Counted from the stretch's first letter, positions 1 to 9,226 are shown. The stretch is DNA of 64,000 bases from Metabacillus malikii (GCF_030813355.1 NZ_JAUSUD010000022.1:1-64000), one strand, 5' to 3'. Numbers and translations: made by a program. Notes: generated by a model from the letters alone, not told the origin.

Positions 1-4
1 AATG

Positions 5-49
5 AAATAGCCGTAATTCGATTAAAAAAGTCGGGATTTACGGCTATTT
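5..49. repeat. Perfect 12-bp inverted repeat
   Basis: The arms AAATAGCCGTAA (5-16) and TTACGGCTATTT (38-49) are exact inverted copies around a 21-base loop. No clean T-run follows on either side. It could be the terminator of a gene left of the window or an isolated hairpin. Bases 50-128 show nothing further. Confidence 0.5.
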
Positions 50-128
50 GTAATGCGTACCGAAAGGATGCGCTTATTTTATAATTCGGGCTTACATATA
101 ACTAATTCCCGTATTTTTTATTTCAAAA

Positions 129-185
129 ATAAAAAAGAAGATGGTAGCACTGAATACTTCAACAAGAAATATTCAGTGCTCCATC
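129..185 (-). terminator. Rho-independent terminator of xylA
   Basis: On the minus strand, just after the xylA stop, AGCACTGAATA (146-156) pairs with TATTCAGTGCT (170-180). The stem is extended by GATGG/CCATC. A run of U in the transcript follows (plus-strand A-run at 129-136). Confidence 0.85.
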
Positions 186-198
186 CTCTAATCTTCAA

Positions 199-1521
199 TT
201 ATTTTGTAATAGTTTCTAATAAGTATTGATTTAAAATAGCTTTTAATCGTTCTGTTCTACCGGATTGATTTTTAATTTCAGTTAACTCTAAAGCGTATGC
301 TTCTAGTTTACGAAGATCTGCTTTACCTTCAACGATTTCAAGACCAATTCCTTCGTTATAGCTGCTATAACGGTCATCAATAAAGTCTTCAAACACTCTA
401 TCCTCAAGTAGTTTATTTGCTACTTTTAAGCCAACTGCAAATCCATCCATTCCAACAATATGAGCATGGAATAAATCTTCAACATCAAATGAACCTCTTC
501 TTACTTTAGAATCAAAGTTTAATCCACCTCTTCCAAGGCCGCCATTTTTCAGGATTTCATACATAGCTAAAGTAGTAGAATATAGATCTGTTGGGAATTC
601 ATCAGTATCCCATCCAAGTAATGGATCACCTTGGTTAGCATCTACAGAACCTAACATATTATTAATACGTGCTACATGTAATTCATGTTCAAAAGTATGA
701 CCTGCTAAAGTTGCATGGTTCGCTTCAATATTAAATTTAAATTTATCTGCTAAATCATATTTTTGTAAGAACGATAATCCTGTTGCAACATCAAAATCAT
801 ATTGGTGTTTAGTAGGCTCTTTTGGTTTTGGTTCGATTAAGAATTGTGCATCAAAGCCAATTTCTTTTGCATAGTCAACAGCCATATGGAAGAAACGAGC
901 TAAGTTATCTTGCTCTAATTTCATATTTGTGTTTAATAATGTTTCGTAACCTTCACGGCCACCCCAGAATACATAGTTTTCAGCACCTAATTCTTTACCA
1001 ACCTCTAAAGCTTTTTTCACTTTTGCTGCTGAGTAAGCAAAAACGTCAGCATTGTTAGAAGTTGCAGCACCGTGTACGTATCTTGGATTTGTAAACATAT
1101 TTGCAGTATTCCATAATAACTTTGTTTTACTAGTTGCCATATATTCTTTAATCATCGCAACAATTATATCTTGGTTTTGATTAGACTCTCTTAATGTGCT
1201 TCCTTCTGGCGCAATATCAACATCGTGGAAACAGAAGAATGGTACATTTAATTTTTCAAAGAATTCAAATGCCGCTTCAACACGTGCTTTTGCACGGTCT
1301 AGACCTGTAAGGTGGTCCCAAGGACGAATTGCAGTACCTACTCCAAATGGGTCTGAACCATCTGCATCAAATGTATGCCAGTAAGCTACACCAAAGCGAA
1401 GAATCTCTTCCATTGTTTTTCCATTGATAACTTCTTCAGGATTATAGTACTTAAATGCGAAAGGATTTTTAGATGAAGCACCCTCATATTTAATTGCGTT
1501 AATGTTTTCAAAATAAGCCAT
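199..1521 (-). CDS. xylA: Xylose isomerase
   Basis: Cytoplasmic enzyme converting D-xylose to D-xylulose, the entry step to the pentose phosphate pathway. The 440-residue length is the usual size of class II xylose isomerases. [10 protein letters not shown] holds the catalytic His99 and Asp102, and FWGGREG plus the [12 protein letters not shown] segment supply metal ligands. Start ATG follows AGGAGG (minus strand of 1530-1536). Neither xylB nor xylR is in the window, so they would lie to the left or elsewhere. A cre site and a XylR-type operator precede it, implying xylose induction and glucose repression. Confidence 0.97.
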   Translation of the reverse strand: MAYFENINAIKYEGASSKNPFAFKYYNPEEVINGKTMEEILRFGVAYWHTFDADGSDPFGVGTAIRPWDHLTGLDRAKARVEAAFEFFEKLNVPFFCFHDVDIAPEGSTLRESNQNQDIIVAMIKEYMATSKTKLLWNTANMFTNPRYVHGAATSNNADVFAYSAAKVKKALEVGKELGAENYVFWGGREGYETLLNTNMKLEQDNLARFFHMAVDYAKEIGFDAQFLIEPKPKEPTKHQYDFDVATGLSFLQKYDLADKFKFNIEANHATLAGHTFEHELHVARINNMLGSVDANQGDPLLGWDTDEFPTDLYSTTLAMYEILKNGGLGRGGLNFDSKVRRGSFDVEDLFHAHIVGMDGFAVGLKVANKLLEDRVFEDFIDDRYSSYNEGIGLEIVEGKADLRKLEAYALELTEIKNQSGRTERLKAILNQYLLETITK

Positions 1522-1556
1522 GTTATATTCCTCCTAATAATAAAAGCTAGTTATAC

Positions 1557-1570
1557 TGTTATCGCTTTCA
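1557..1570 (-). promoter_or_regulatory. cre (CcpA) site in the xylA leader
   Basis: Read on the minus strand the site is TGAAAGCGATAACA, a full match to the Bacillus cre consensus TGWAANCGNTNWCA. It sits 36-49 bases before the xylA start, where bound CcpA would act as a roadblock. Confidence 0.85.
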
Positions 1571-1628
1571 ATAGTTGCTCATTTAGCAAGTTAACTTTGT
1601 AACTTCTATAATTATATTATCAAATAAT

Positions 1629-1656
1629 AGTTAGTTTGTCTATCCAATAAACAAAG
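1629..1656 (-). promoter_or_regulatory. XylR-type operator
   Basis: On the minus strand the core TTTATTGGATAGACAAACTA resembles the B. megaterium xylO sequence (TTTATTGGATAAACAAACTA from memory), with only one difference in the core. A TATAAT box lies just downstream (minus strand, near 1610-1620). The operator therefore overlaps the expected -35 region of the xylA promoter. Confidence 0.75.
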
Positions 1657-2095
1657 TTTTTATTATTTTTTTACTCTTTTATAAATCTTTGTTTTTTTAT
1701 GTATAAATTCTTAATAGGTGGATTGTTTGGATTCAAGACCCTAGGGAGATACGTGCACATTTTGAGACTCATGCTTTTAAACTGATAATGTTGGTCACCA
1801 CCTTACAAAAACCGAGTAAGTAGCTGAATTCAACTAAAAATTACAACATAATAAATGCAATAAAGTTTGCTAAGCAGTTTTATTTCATGCTTTCATCTTT
1901 AGTATATCCATAATTAATCAATATATTTAAGAAATTTCTTATTTATATTATTTTTACTAAGTTTATTTATTGTCTATTCAACTACGTCATTTTTAGACAA
2001 GTATAATAAATACTTTATCATTCACCAATAGTCGATAACATAGCTTAAATAAGATAATCATAGAGTACAATATACAAACAACGAGGTGATTTAAG
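1657..2095. other. Intergenic region before the glycosyltransferase
   Basis: No open frame with a ribosome binding site was seen. Two matches to the sigma-K -10 motif CATANNNTA occur at 2039-2047 (CATAGCTTA) and 2059-2067 (CATAGAGTA) ahead of the gene at 2096. Neither has an AC -35 element at the expected 16-17 bases, so promoter use is only a possibility. Confidence 0.3.
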
Positions 2096-3382
2096 ATGAA
2101 TAGGAAGATCCATGTATTTTTAATTGATTATAAAAGCACTAAATCAATCAATGTCGCCTTGAAGTCATTATTTAAAATCAACAGATTTATACTGACTACG
2201 ACAGCATTCGTAAACGATCAAATTCAGATTGACACACCACTCGCTTTTCAACAAATTAAAATCACTCAATTCAAGCGGAACAATCTGAACAAGTACTTAA
2301 ATGAAACATTACAATCCGTATCAGAAGGTTATGTTCTCTTTTTATTTGATAGAGATTACTTATCCAATTATTCATTTATTGAAAAATTAAAGGAGAGTAA
2401 ACAAACAATTTTCGTCCAAAAGAATAAGATAAGGAATATAACTTTACTAAGGCCTTTCTTTATCCATACTTCACTACTTAAACGTACAAATTTCTTTCAC
2501 CTAATGAAGGTTCCGTTTAATGAAGCGATATTGAACGGTTTCCTTCATTCACTTGTTCAGGAAGGGGCAGTATTTACTATTCAATTTGAACAATCACTTT
2601 CACAAACGACAAGTAGTAAGAACCCTAATGTGGCAGAAAGAATGAAATTTATCAGTAAATACTTGTACAAACCTAAGTCACTACAAACTTCTGCACCTAC
2701 AATAAGTATCATTATTTCTACATATAACATGGCTGAATATGTTGAGGAAGCGATTAGCTCTTGTCTTCTGCAAACGGAGCTGCCAGAGAAAATTGTCATC
2801 ATTGATGATGGGTCAACTGATGAGACATATCAGCGAATTTCAAATTATTCAACATTACCAATCGTTATTGTTAAGAAGCAGGCTATAAATTTAGGTAAGG
2901 CGAAGTCTCTAAATACTGTTTTACCACTTATAAAGACTGATTATATTCTTGAGCTTGACGCTGATGATTGGTTAGACCCCGATGCAATTCAAATTATAAA
3001 ATCACAGCTACTAAACTTAAATCAAAATATCTCTGTATTTTATGGGAATTTCCGAAGGTGGAAACAGCAACATGACACACTTCTATATAAAAACATTAGT
3101 AAAGGATACCCGATACAAACTAAAGAGCAATTCCTTTCGTATCATTTTCCGTTAGGACCTAGGATTTATAAAACACGTACGATAAGAGATATTGGAGGGT
3201 TCCCGATAACTAAATTTGAACAGGGTAGATTTTATGAAGATGTTAGTACACTTTATGAATTACTAAAGATTAGCCAATTTAGTTACAAGGATTTCACAGT
3301 CTACAATATTAGAGAACATGACGGAAGCATCACAAAAAGAAGCCATTCCAAATGGAATGACTTTTTAAAGCACATTACTTAA
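2096..3382 (+). CDS. GT2 glycosyltransferase with unique N-terminal half
   Basis: 428 residues. The C-terminal part, from about residue 200, is a GT-A fold family 2 glycosyltransferase. It has the start motif ISIIISTYNMAEYVEEAI, the nucleotide-binding IVIIDDGSTDETY and the metal-binding LDADDW. The first 200 residues look like a weaker, possibly degenerate GT-like region with no motif I can name. Start ATG has a good site (ACGAGGTGA). No signal peptide or membrane segment is seen, so it acts in the cytoplasm. It converges on the next gene, sharing TTAA so that both stop codons overlap. Position beside the sulfoglycan series suggests the same glycan pathway, but this is inference. Confidence 0.85.
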   Translation: MNRKIHVFLIDYKSTKSINVALKSLFKINRFILTTTAFVNDQIQIDTPLAFQQIKITQFKRNNLNKYLNETLQSVSEGYVLFLFDRDYLSNYSFIEKLKESKQTIFVQKNKIRNITLLRPFFIHTSLLKRTNFFHLMKVPFNEAILNGFLHSLVQEGAVFTIQFEQSLSQTTSSKNPNVAERMKFISKYLYKPKSLQTSAPTISIIISTYNMAEYVEEAISSCLLQTELPEKIVIIDDGSTDETYQRISNYSTLPIVIVKKQAINLGKAKSLNTVLPLIKTDYILELDADDWLDPDAIQIIKSQLLNLNQNISVFYGNFRRWKQQHDTLLYKNISKGYPIQTKEQFLSYHFPLGPRIYKTRTIRDIGGFPITKFEQGRFYEDVSTLYELLKISQFSYKDFTVYNIREHDGSITKRSHSKWNDFLKHIT

Positions 3383-3591
3383 GCAGCTGCTGAAAGAAAT
3401 CTAATAAAGTTCACTGCATTTAGAGAAACATTTGTTGTTGTTCCTTCGCCATAGCCTGAACTTAGAACAATACGGATAATCTCGCCCGATACTAGACCTA
3501 GAACACCTTCAAATACATTGTTATCAGTTGTTACTTGAACACGTGTACCGATTCTATCTTGTAGTTCATCTATCAAATTTTCACTAAACAT
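3379..3591 (-). CDS. Small DUF2642/YuzF-like protein
   Basis: 70 residues with a strong AAGGAGGGAGG site. It consists of one small beta domain (LIDELQDRIGTRVQVTTDNN then FEGVLGLVSGEIIRIVL) of the type found in Bacillus DUF2642/YuzF proteins, which resemble Sm-like barrels. The same pattern is found at the C-terminus of the upstream gene, so the two are paralogous. Spacing to the upstream gene is 17 bases, so they are probably co-transcribed from the sigma-K-like promoter at 4056-4082. Role unknown; a spore-surface structural role is inferred from promoter and context only. Confidence 0.7.
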   Translation of the reverse strand: MFSENLIDELQDRIGTRVQVTTDNNVFEGVLGLVSGEIIRIVLSSGYGEGTTTNVSLNAVNFIRFLSAAA

Positions 3592-3608
3592 GCTTACATC
3601 CTCCCTCC

Positions 3609-4025
3609 TTAAAGTTCAACTACTGATTCAATTTGGTCATATAATACAAAGACGAGGTTTCCAGTGCTCTCTATTAATGAGATATAGTCGTCTTGCACTC
3701 CGATAAGAGTTCCTGTAAGTGTATCAAACGCAGTAGTCACTTGAACTCTCTCATTTAATAAAGTTCTCAATAAACCGTAAAGTGTTTCAGGTAATACTGG
3801 AGTTGGAGTCGGATCTACAGGTGGTGGAGTTGGTGTATCACCATTGTCATCTCCACAACTTACTTCTACATTGACATCAAAGTCTAGTAGATTCCCCAAA
3901 TTAGCACTCAAATTAAAAGAACTAGAACTGTTATCTGAGAGAGCATTAGTTAAATCTACAAGTCTACGCAATAATGCCGCTCTATTTTCATTTCTGAATG
4001 AAAAGCGAATCGCCAAATTACTCAT
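3609..4025 (-). CDS. DUF2642/YuzF-like protein with Pro/Thr linker
   Basis: 138 residues in three parts. The N-terminal 55 residues are hydrophilic and Ser/Asn/Leu-rich (ALSDNSSSSFNLSANLG). A linker alternating Thr and Pro (TPTPPPVDPTPTPV) follows. The C-terminal domain (LLNERVQVTTAFDTLTGTLIGVQDDYISLI) parallels the 70-residue protein downstream. There is one Cys and no membrane segment. The AAAGG site abuts the ATG, which is unusually close and suggests weak initiation. A sigma-K-type promoter lies 31-57 bases upstream. Likely a spore coat or outer-layer component, by inference. Confidence 0.65.
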   Translation of the reverse strand: MSNLAIRFSFRNENRAALLRRLVDLTNALSDNSSSSFNLSANLGNLLDFDVNVEVSCGDDNGDTPTPPPVDPTPTPVLPETLYGLLRTLLNERVQVTTAFDTLTGTLIGVQDDYISLIESTGNLVFVLYDQIESVVEL

Positions 4026-4055
4026 CCTTTCTGTGATTAATTATGTCCCCTACTA

Positions 4056-4082
4056 TATATTATGAACTGTGGTAGATTGTGT
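4056..4082 (-). promoter_or_regulatory. Sigma-K-like promoter
   Basis: On the minus strand, AC at 4082-4081, a 16-base spacer and CATAATATA (4064-4056). This fits the B. subtilis sigma-K pattern AC-N16/17-CATANNNTA, which drives late mother-cell genes for coat and outer layers. The predicted start lies about 20-25 bases before the gene at 4025. Matches of this length occur by chance in AT-rich DNA, so support is moderate. Confidence 0.5.
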
Positions 4083-4141
4083 ACTAAGCTAATTGATTAA
4101 TTCAGTTAAAATTCCGCTTCTTGAATAATGAATTCTATTAA

Positions 4142-4738
4142 TTACAAACGAATATACTGGTTATCCTTTAAATAATTGATTATCACTTCAGCGCATTCTT
4201 CTGGTGTTCGTTTCATTGAATTTATCGTCAATTCAGGATTTAATGGCTCTTCATAAGGCGAGTTAATACCTGTAAACCCATTGATTAATCCTGAACGCGC
4301 TTTTTTATATAAACCTTTCGGGTCTCTTTTTTCACATTCCTCTATAGGGCATTTTATATAGATTTCAATAAACTCATTGTTTTCGACCTTTTTTCTCGCG
4401 CTCTCTCTATCTGCTTGAAAAGGTGAAATGACGCTAGTCAATACGATAATGCCAGCATCTACAAAAAGTTTTGATATTTCTGCTACTCTTCGAACGTTTT
4501 CTTTACGATCCTCTTCAGTAAAATCTAAATTATTATTTATACCCTTCCTTATATTATCTCCATCTAATATATAGGTAGAATGTCCACTGACGTGGAGCTT
4601 TTTCTCTACTAAGTTTGCAATTGTTGACTTTCCTGATCCAGACAGTCCGGTAAACCAAAGTACAAAGCTATTATGACCGTGTAATTCTTGTCTACTCCTC
4701 TTACTTATATGGAAATGATGATTATAGAGATTTTCCAT
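4142..4738 (-). CDS. cysC: Adenylylsulfate (APS) kinase
   Basis: Makes 3'-phosphoadenylylsulfate (PAPS) from APS and ATP in the cytoplasm. P-loop GLSGSGKS is at residues 31-38, followed by the APS-kinase signatures LDGDNIRKGI, FTEEDRKENVRR, SPFQADR and FTGINSPYEEP. 198 residues, normal for CysC. ATG at 4738 is preferred over 4756 because GAGAGG lies 10 bases before it. No ATP sulfurylase, PAPS reductase or cysteine genes are nearby. It lies downstream of a sulfotransferase fusion, so its PAPS is probably used for sulfate transfer rather than assimilation (inference). Confidence 0.93.
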   Translation of the reverse strand: MENLYNHHFHISKRSRQELHGHNSFVLWFTGLSGSGKSTIANLVEKKLHVSGHSTYILDGDNIRKGINNNLDFTEEDRKENVRRVAEISKLFVDAGIIVLTSVISPFQADRESARKKVENNEFIEIYIKCPIEECEKRDPKGLYKKARSGLINGFTGINSPYEEPLNPELTINSMKRTPEECAEVIINYLKDNQYIRL

Positions 4739-4848
4739 TAGCTCACATCCTCTCAAAATTTCTTATCTCTATAAGAAGTCACCTACTTACCATCACCTTC
4801 AAATAAAGATGATCAAGACGTGTTGCCCGAATGAAATGATGGGAGTGA

Positions 4849-4885
4849 GACTACAAATGTGCATATCGAGGAGACTACCGCAGTT
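4849..4885. repeat. Degenerate fragment of the GC-richer dispersed repeat
   Basis: GAGTGAGAC, a short gap, then CGAGGAGACTACCGC. The order of blocks follows the centre of the repeat at 13735-13827 read in reverse (GGTGAGACC, then GCCGAGGAGGCTCA). The rest of 4739-5044 holds no other recognisable feature. Confidence 0.35.
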
Positions 4886-5044
4886 GCATTCATTACTACA
4901 ATATGTATATTGGAAAAATATGACTCCATCTTTATCCTATAATCACTAAAATGAGGCAGATATAATTAGAAAGTTGAGATTATAAAAGCGTTTATTTACG
5001 TAGGGGTTGTCTACAGAGTAGGAGCCAGGGGGATGTAACAGTTA

Positions 5045-5758
5045 TCATCGTTTCAATTTTTCTCTTTTTATTAATTCTCGAATCGCTTGCTTATATCGTT
5101 TCTTAACAATCTCCGTTTCAACTAATATTGCATCGGAGTGTCGTTTCGTGCCCATGCTTTCATGTACCCTATAAAATACTAGATTTTGATTAAAATATGA
5201 ATAATTGTAATGAAGCAGTATTTTACACCACATATCATAGTCATTTGCAAACCGAAGTGATTCGTCAAAAAACCCGACTACGTCAAAAAGCTCTATCTTC
5301 GCTAACACAGTACAGCCATTGATTGGACAATTCTTTAAAAATCTTCTCATAAACTCCAAATTATTGTGAAACGGTGTCGTGGAAACTGTTACAAAATCTC
5401 CACTTGCATTAATTATTGTATATGGGGAAAAGGAAATGATAGCATCTTCTTGTTCCATAAAAGCTAATTGCTTTTCAATTCTATCTATTGCAAAGAGGTC
5501 ATCTGAACTTAACCAAGAAAAATAAGTACCTGTAGCCGCTTTAATTCCAGCATTTAAAGCACTAGCAGTACCACCATTATCTTTGCGAATATATGTTATT
5601 TTAGGTAGGTAAGGAATCATTTTATCCATAAATTCCGTCGAACCATCATCAACGACAATAAGCTCAATGTCATGATAAGTTTGGTTTAGGACACTTTCAA
5701 TCGCTTCGTTAATGTACTCACAATTATAAAAAGGGATAATAACCGAAACTTTATTCAT
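5045..5758 (-). CDS. GT2 glycosyltransferase
   Basis: 237 residues, a single GT-A catalytic domain. VSVIIPFYNCEYINEAIESVL opens the fold, LIVVDDGST binds the nucleotide, and WLSSDDLF is the DxD-equivalent metal site. CPINGCTVLA and FANDYDMWCKI form the acceptor side. It lacks membrane segments. It is a close paralogue of the gene at 8441-9160 (both have FYNC, SWLSSDDLF/AWLSSDDLF and CPINGCTV), and the two flank the sulfotransferase fusion. ATG is 8 bases after AAGGAGGA. A gap of 131 bases separates it from the fusion gene. Donor and acceptor cannot be told from sequence. Confidence 0.88.
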   Translation of the reverse strand: MNKVSVIIPFYNCEYINEAIESVLNQTYHDIELIVVDDGSTEFMDKMIPYLPKITYIRKDNGGTASALNAGIKAATGTYFSWLSSDDLFAIDRIEKQLAFMEQEDAIISFSPYTIINASGDFVTVSTTPFHNNLEFMRRFLKNCPINGCTVLAKIELFDVVGFFDESLRFANDYDMWCKILLHYNYSYFNQNLVFYRVHESMGTKRHSDAILVETEIVKKRYKQAIRELIKREKLKR

Positions 5759-5889
5759 CGAATCCTCCTTGATTTTATATCATTTGAAGAAATACCTGTT
5801 GAAGAAAAATAAATTGAGTATAGTATATTCTCACCTTAAAGAATGGTAAAAGGAAACAGATAGTTTGCTATCAATTCCCTTTTACTATA

Positions 5890-8406
5890 TTAATAGTTAA
5901 TCATTTTTAGATAATTTAATGCGAAGGTGTTTATTTCCGGGTCGATAACTAGCTCTTTTAGCTTTTTTTTGATTTTCGCTATGTCATATTCTGAACCTTC
6001 GAAAATATTTTTAATAGGTAGACCCTTCCCTTTTCTGAAAGCAACGTGTTCGAGCATGTAAGTGAATGATTGTTTTACTTCCTCATAGTCAGTAGGATAC
6101 TTGTTCAATAGTGATATATATGATTGATAAATATCGTGAACATTTGTTGGAGAAATGTGAAGTAGTACAAGGGCAAAAATTCTTAATTGTAGTTCAGGAT
6201 ATTTCTTGAAGAAAAAATAGAAATTTCGATTTGCTTCATCATTATTTGTACTTGCAACAGGATGTTCCTGATGGAATGTTCGTAAACCAAGATGATTTAG
6301 AAATTTGATACCTGACTTATATAAACGATACCCCATTTCAATGTCATCCCATCCGTAACCCGGGTATTCCTCAAACAAGCCAACTTTCATTAAATTTTCA
6401 CGTCTTACCGAAACATTACCGGTACAAAAAATGAACCACGGAAAGTGAAAGCTCTCTAGTTCATTCCCAAAACGATTGAAAAGAATTTCCCTAAAATAAC
6501 GTTCATGCTCTTTTTCAAAAGAGAGATGAATAAATTTTTGTTCTCGGATATCATCCTCATTTAGTAATTGGACGATTTTGTCTTGCTCATGCTCACTATA
6601 CTTTTTATATCGCTGTTGAGCTTCTTTTGGATATTGCTTCATTAATTGGGTCAATTGATTTTTTTGTTTAGGTGAGAAATCTTGAAAATAAGTTGAATAT
6701 ACTCCTCTTAATACCATGCTCCCACTAACGGCTAAGGAGTCATGTAGTTGATGTGCCGAGTAATGCTGTTGAATAAAATCTGCTTTAACGAGTATTTCAG
6801 CATCTAGAAACACAATCACATCACCGACAGCATGTTTAATTCCTAAATTACGGATGTTTGGGCGTCCAAGTTTGCGATTGCTTCTGATAAATTTAAAAGG
6901 GTAAGAATAATCGCTTTCTTCCATTATTTTTATAGATAAGTCAGTTGAAGCATCATCAACCATTAATATTTCATACTCATCTTTATTAAAAGTTTGATGG
7001 TCAAATGAGGTTAGTGATAATTGATTTTGAGGAAACTTATTAAAGTTAGGCATTACGACGCTTACTTTTATATTTTGTTTTCTGCCATTTCTATACATTC
7101 TACTGTTGTAATAATCATTTCCCCAAATAAGTTCGCTTTCACCTTCAAATTCTGTTTTATCGATAATTTCTTTTACTTCTTCATCTGATAGACTCTTGCT
7201 CCAAATTCTCAGCGCACGAACTTCACCATGAAAATGACTACCGTTTAGATTGCCCCCTAGTAAATTTGTCGGTGCAAGTTGATTATCACTAGTAACACCA
7301 TCTTTAACGTGAACACCATTAATGTATAAACTCGGTTGCCTTTCATGATAAACGATCGCAACATAATTCCACCCTATTAATTCTCCCTCGTAAATAAGAG
7401 TTGCTACTAGTTCATCATTTTGACTTTTTTCATATACGGTTACACCATTCGTTGCTATCGATACACTAACACTGTTCATACGATTTTGTGCAAATAAAAA
7501 TGATTTATTTTCTCCTGTTGCAACCTCCCCTATTTCATCAATAACATGTGTCTTTTCTGGCTTTACCCAACATTCTAGTGTAAAATTATCATGAATCGTC
7601 GTAACACTTTTACTAATCCCGATGACTTCATTTCTTAATGTAATAGATGCACTCGGCTTTTCATATTCCATTTTGACAATTAATTGTTTTGCGTATTCAT
7701 AAAACTCTGTTTCAATCCTTTTAGAAAACTCCTTTTTCCAATTACCTATTTTACCAGTTCGAAATGTTACTGATTCTTCCGGTTTATTGCTATTTTCCAT
7801 CTGTAATAATACATCTTGAATAACGTCTTCTGGTAGTGAATCATTATATAAATAGTTGAGTATCCTTTTAAGTTGATATCTTTGTGAATCTCTTGAAATA
7901 ACTAAATCTTCAAATCTTATCACTAGAATTTGTAATTCCTTTAACCAATCTAAATAATAATTAATAGATTTATAAAAAGACGGATACTTAAATTGTGCTT
8001 CTTCATCCTCAAATCCTCGTATTAATTTTGATAACCGTTCCTCTCTGTCATACTCCTTCTTCACGAAGTATTGTGCAATAGGCGTATGTTTTAAATCTTT
8101 CATTAAATAATATTCAAACGATATTAAAATATCTCTTGGATCCCTGATTAGCAAAATGTGCTTTATTTCATTATCAGTTAACCATTGTGAAAATTGTTTG
8201 TCATAATGAATATGTCCACATATATATCCATTTTGTCCAGCAGCAACGATTTGTTCAAAATGTTGCTTCGGCGTATCTATACCTGAATAAATGAACCCTT
8301 TATATACAAGACTTGGGATGCCTGACAATAATTGTCTTAGTAAATGCGTCCCACTTTTATGAATGCTATTAACTAAAAATGGTGGTATTTCAGGTAATTG
8401 AAACAA
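5890..8406 (-). CDS. Sulfotransferase-LamG-GT2 fusion protein
   Basis: 838 residues with three domains. Residues 1-245 form a PAPS-dependent sulfotransferase: SIHKSGTHLLRQLL (14-27) is the 5'-phosphosulfate loop and LLIRDPRDILISFEYY the 3'-phosphate site. Residues about 255-425 are a LamG/concanavalin-type jelly roll (FTLECWVKP, YVAIVYH, LYINGVHV, ALRIWSKSLSDEEV). Residues about 440-800 are a GT2 glycosyltransferase (VSVVMPNFN, ILMVDDAST, VFLDAE, WDDIEMGYRLYKSG). There is no signal peptide, so it is cytoplasmic. TTG start with AAAGGAGA 7 bases upstream. It probably adds a sugar and sulfates the same glycan, with LamG holding the chain. I know of no described family with this architecture. An alternative acceptor is protein tyrosine or lipid. 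Confidence 0.85.
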   Translation of the reverse strand: MFQLPEIPPFLVNSIHKSGTHLLRQLLSGIPSLVYKGFIYSGIDTPKQHFEQIVAAGQNGYICGHIHYDKQFSQWLTDNEIKHILLIRDPRDILISFEYYLMKDLKHTPIAQYFVKKEYDREERLSKLIRGFEDEEAQFKYPSFYKSINYYLDWLKELQILVIRFEDLVISRDSQRYQLKRILNYLYNDSLPEDVIQDVLLQMENSNKPEESVTFRTGKIGNWKKEFSKRIETEFYEYAKQLIVKMEYEKPSASITLRNEVIGISKSVTTIHDNFTLECWVKPEKTHVIDEIGEVATGENKSFLFAQNRMNSVSVSIATNGVTVYEKSQNDELVATLIYEGELIGWNYVAIVYHERQPSLYINGVHVKDGVTSDNQLAPTNLLGGNLNGSHFHGEVRALRIWSKSLSDEEVKEIIDKTEFEGESELIWGNDYYNSRMYRNGRKQNIKVSVVMPNFNKFPQNQLSLTSFDHQTFNKDEYEILMVDDASTDLSIKIMEESDYSYPFKFIRSNRKLGRPNIRNLGIKHAVGDVIVFLDAEILVKADFIQQHYSAHQLHDSLAVSGSMVLRGVYSTYFQDFSPKQKNQLTQLMKQYPKEAQQRYKKYSEHEQDKIVQLLNEDDIREQKFIHLSFEKEHERYFREILFNRFGNELESFHFPWFIFCTGNVSVRRENLMKVGLFEEYPGYGWDDIEMGYRLYKSGIKFLNHLGLRTFHQEHPVASTNNDEANRNFYFFFKKYPELQLRIFALVLLHISPTNVHDIYQSYISLLNKYPTDYEEVKQSFTYMLEHVAFRKGKGLPIKNIFEGSEYDIAKIKKKLKELVIDPEINTFALNYLKMINY

Positions 8407-8440
8407 ATTATATTCTCCTTTCCTTCGAGTTTTTATAAGT

Positions 8441-9160
8441 TTATCTTCCGTTTGTTAAAAGTTGCTTAATTTTAGGTGAGTATTCATCTTTAATGTGTTG
8501 AAATTCTGTCATTTGCTCTTCACGATAAACGATTGATCCCATTTGTTCATGTGTACGATAATTTGTTAATGCAACAGGTAAGTAATAGATTGGATGTTCA
8601 AGAGCAACACGTAACCAATATTCGTAGTCTTGTGTAAATTTCAATTGTTCATTAAATGTTCCAATAGATTCAATTACATTTCTATGCATCATAACAGTAC
8701 AGCCATTAATCGGACAACTTTCAAGAAATGTTTCTAATATTTCCTGCTCATTCACATAATTTTTACTTAGATTTTTCTTAATAATAGATGAATTTTTGTC
8801 TATTAAATTGAAATCTGTAAAACTAATCATTGCGTTCTTACTCTTCATAAATTTCAGTTGCTTCTTTATTTTATTCGGTTCAAATAAGTCATCAGAACTG
8901 AGCCATGCAATAAATAAGCCATTTGCTTTTTCTATCCCTGCATTAAGAGCCGCTGCAACACCTTTGTTTTCTTGCTCAATATAGGTGATTTTTGACATAT
9001 ACGGTGTGATTAAATGTTGGTTTGTCGTTGAGCCGTCATTCACAACAATAATTTCAATATGAGGGTAGGATTGTTTTAATACACTGACGATTGCTTGATT
9101 CACATATCGACAGTTATAAAAAGGGATCACAACTGATATTAACGGATTTAAAATGGTCAA
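8441..9160 (-). CDS. GT2 glycosyltransferase
   Basis: 239 residues, GT-A family 2. Motifs are ISVVIPFYNCRYVNQAIVSVL, IIVVNDGSTTN, AWLSSDDLF and CPINGCTVMM, with a final acceptor-side FTQDYEYWLRVAL. Paralogue of 5045-5758. Start TTG (minus strand of 9158-9160) lies 7 bases after AAAGGGGGG. It ends 34 bases before the fusion gene, so the two are almost certainly one transcript and probably act on one chain. Cytoplasmic. Sugar specificity unknown. Confidence 0.88.
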   Translation of the reverse strand: MTILNPLISVVIPFYNCRYVNQAIVSVLKQSYPHIEIIVVNDGSTTNQHLITPYMSKITYIEQENKGVAAALNAGIEKANGLFIAWLSSDDLFEPNKIKKQLKFMKSKNAMISFTDFNLIDKNSSIIKKNLSKNYVNEQEILETFLESCPINGCTVMMHRNVIESIGTFNEQLKFTQDYEYWLRVALEHPIYYLPVALTNYRTHEQMGSIVYREEQMTEFQHIKDEYSPKIKQLLTNGR

Positions 9161-9226
9161 GAAGCTTCCCCCCTTTCTTTAAACACATATTAGTCTTTAT
9201 ACTAGTTGTATAGAAGAAACTATAAC

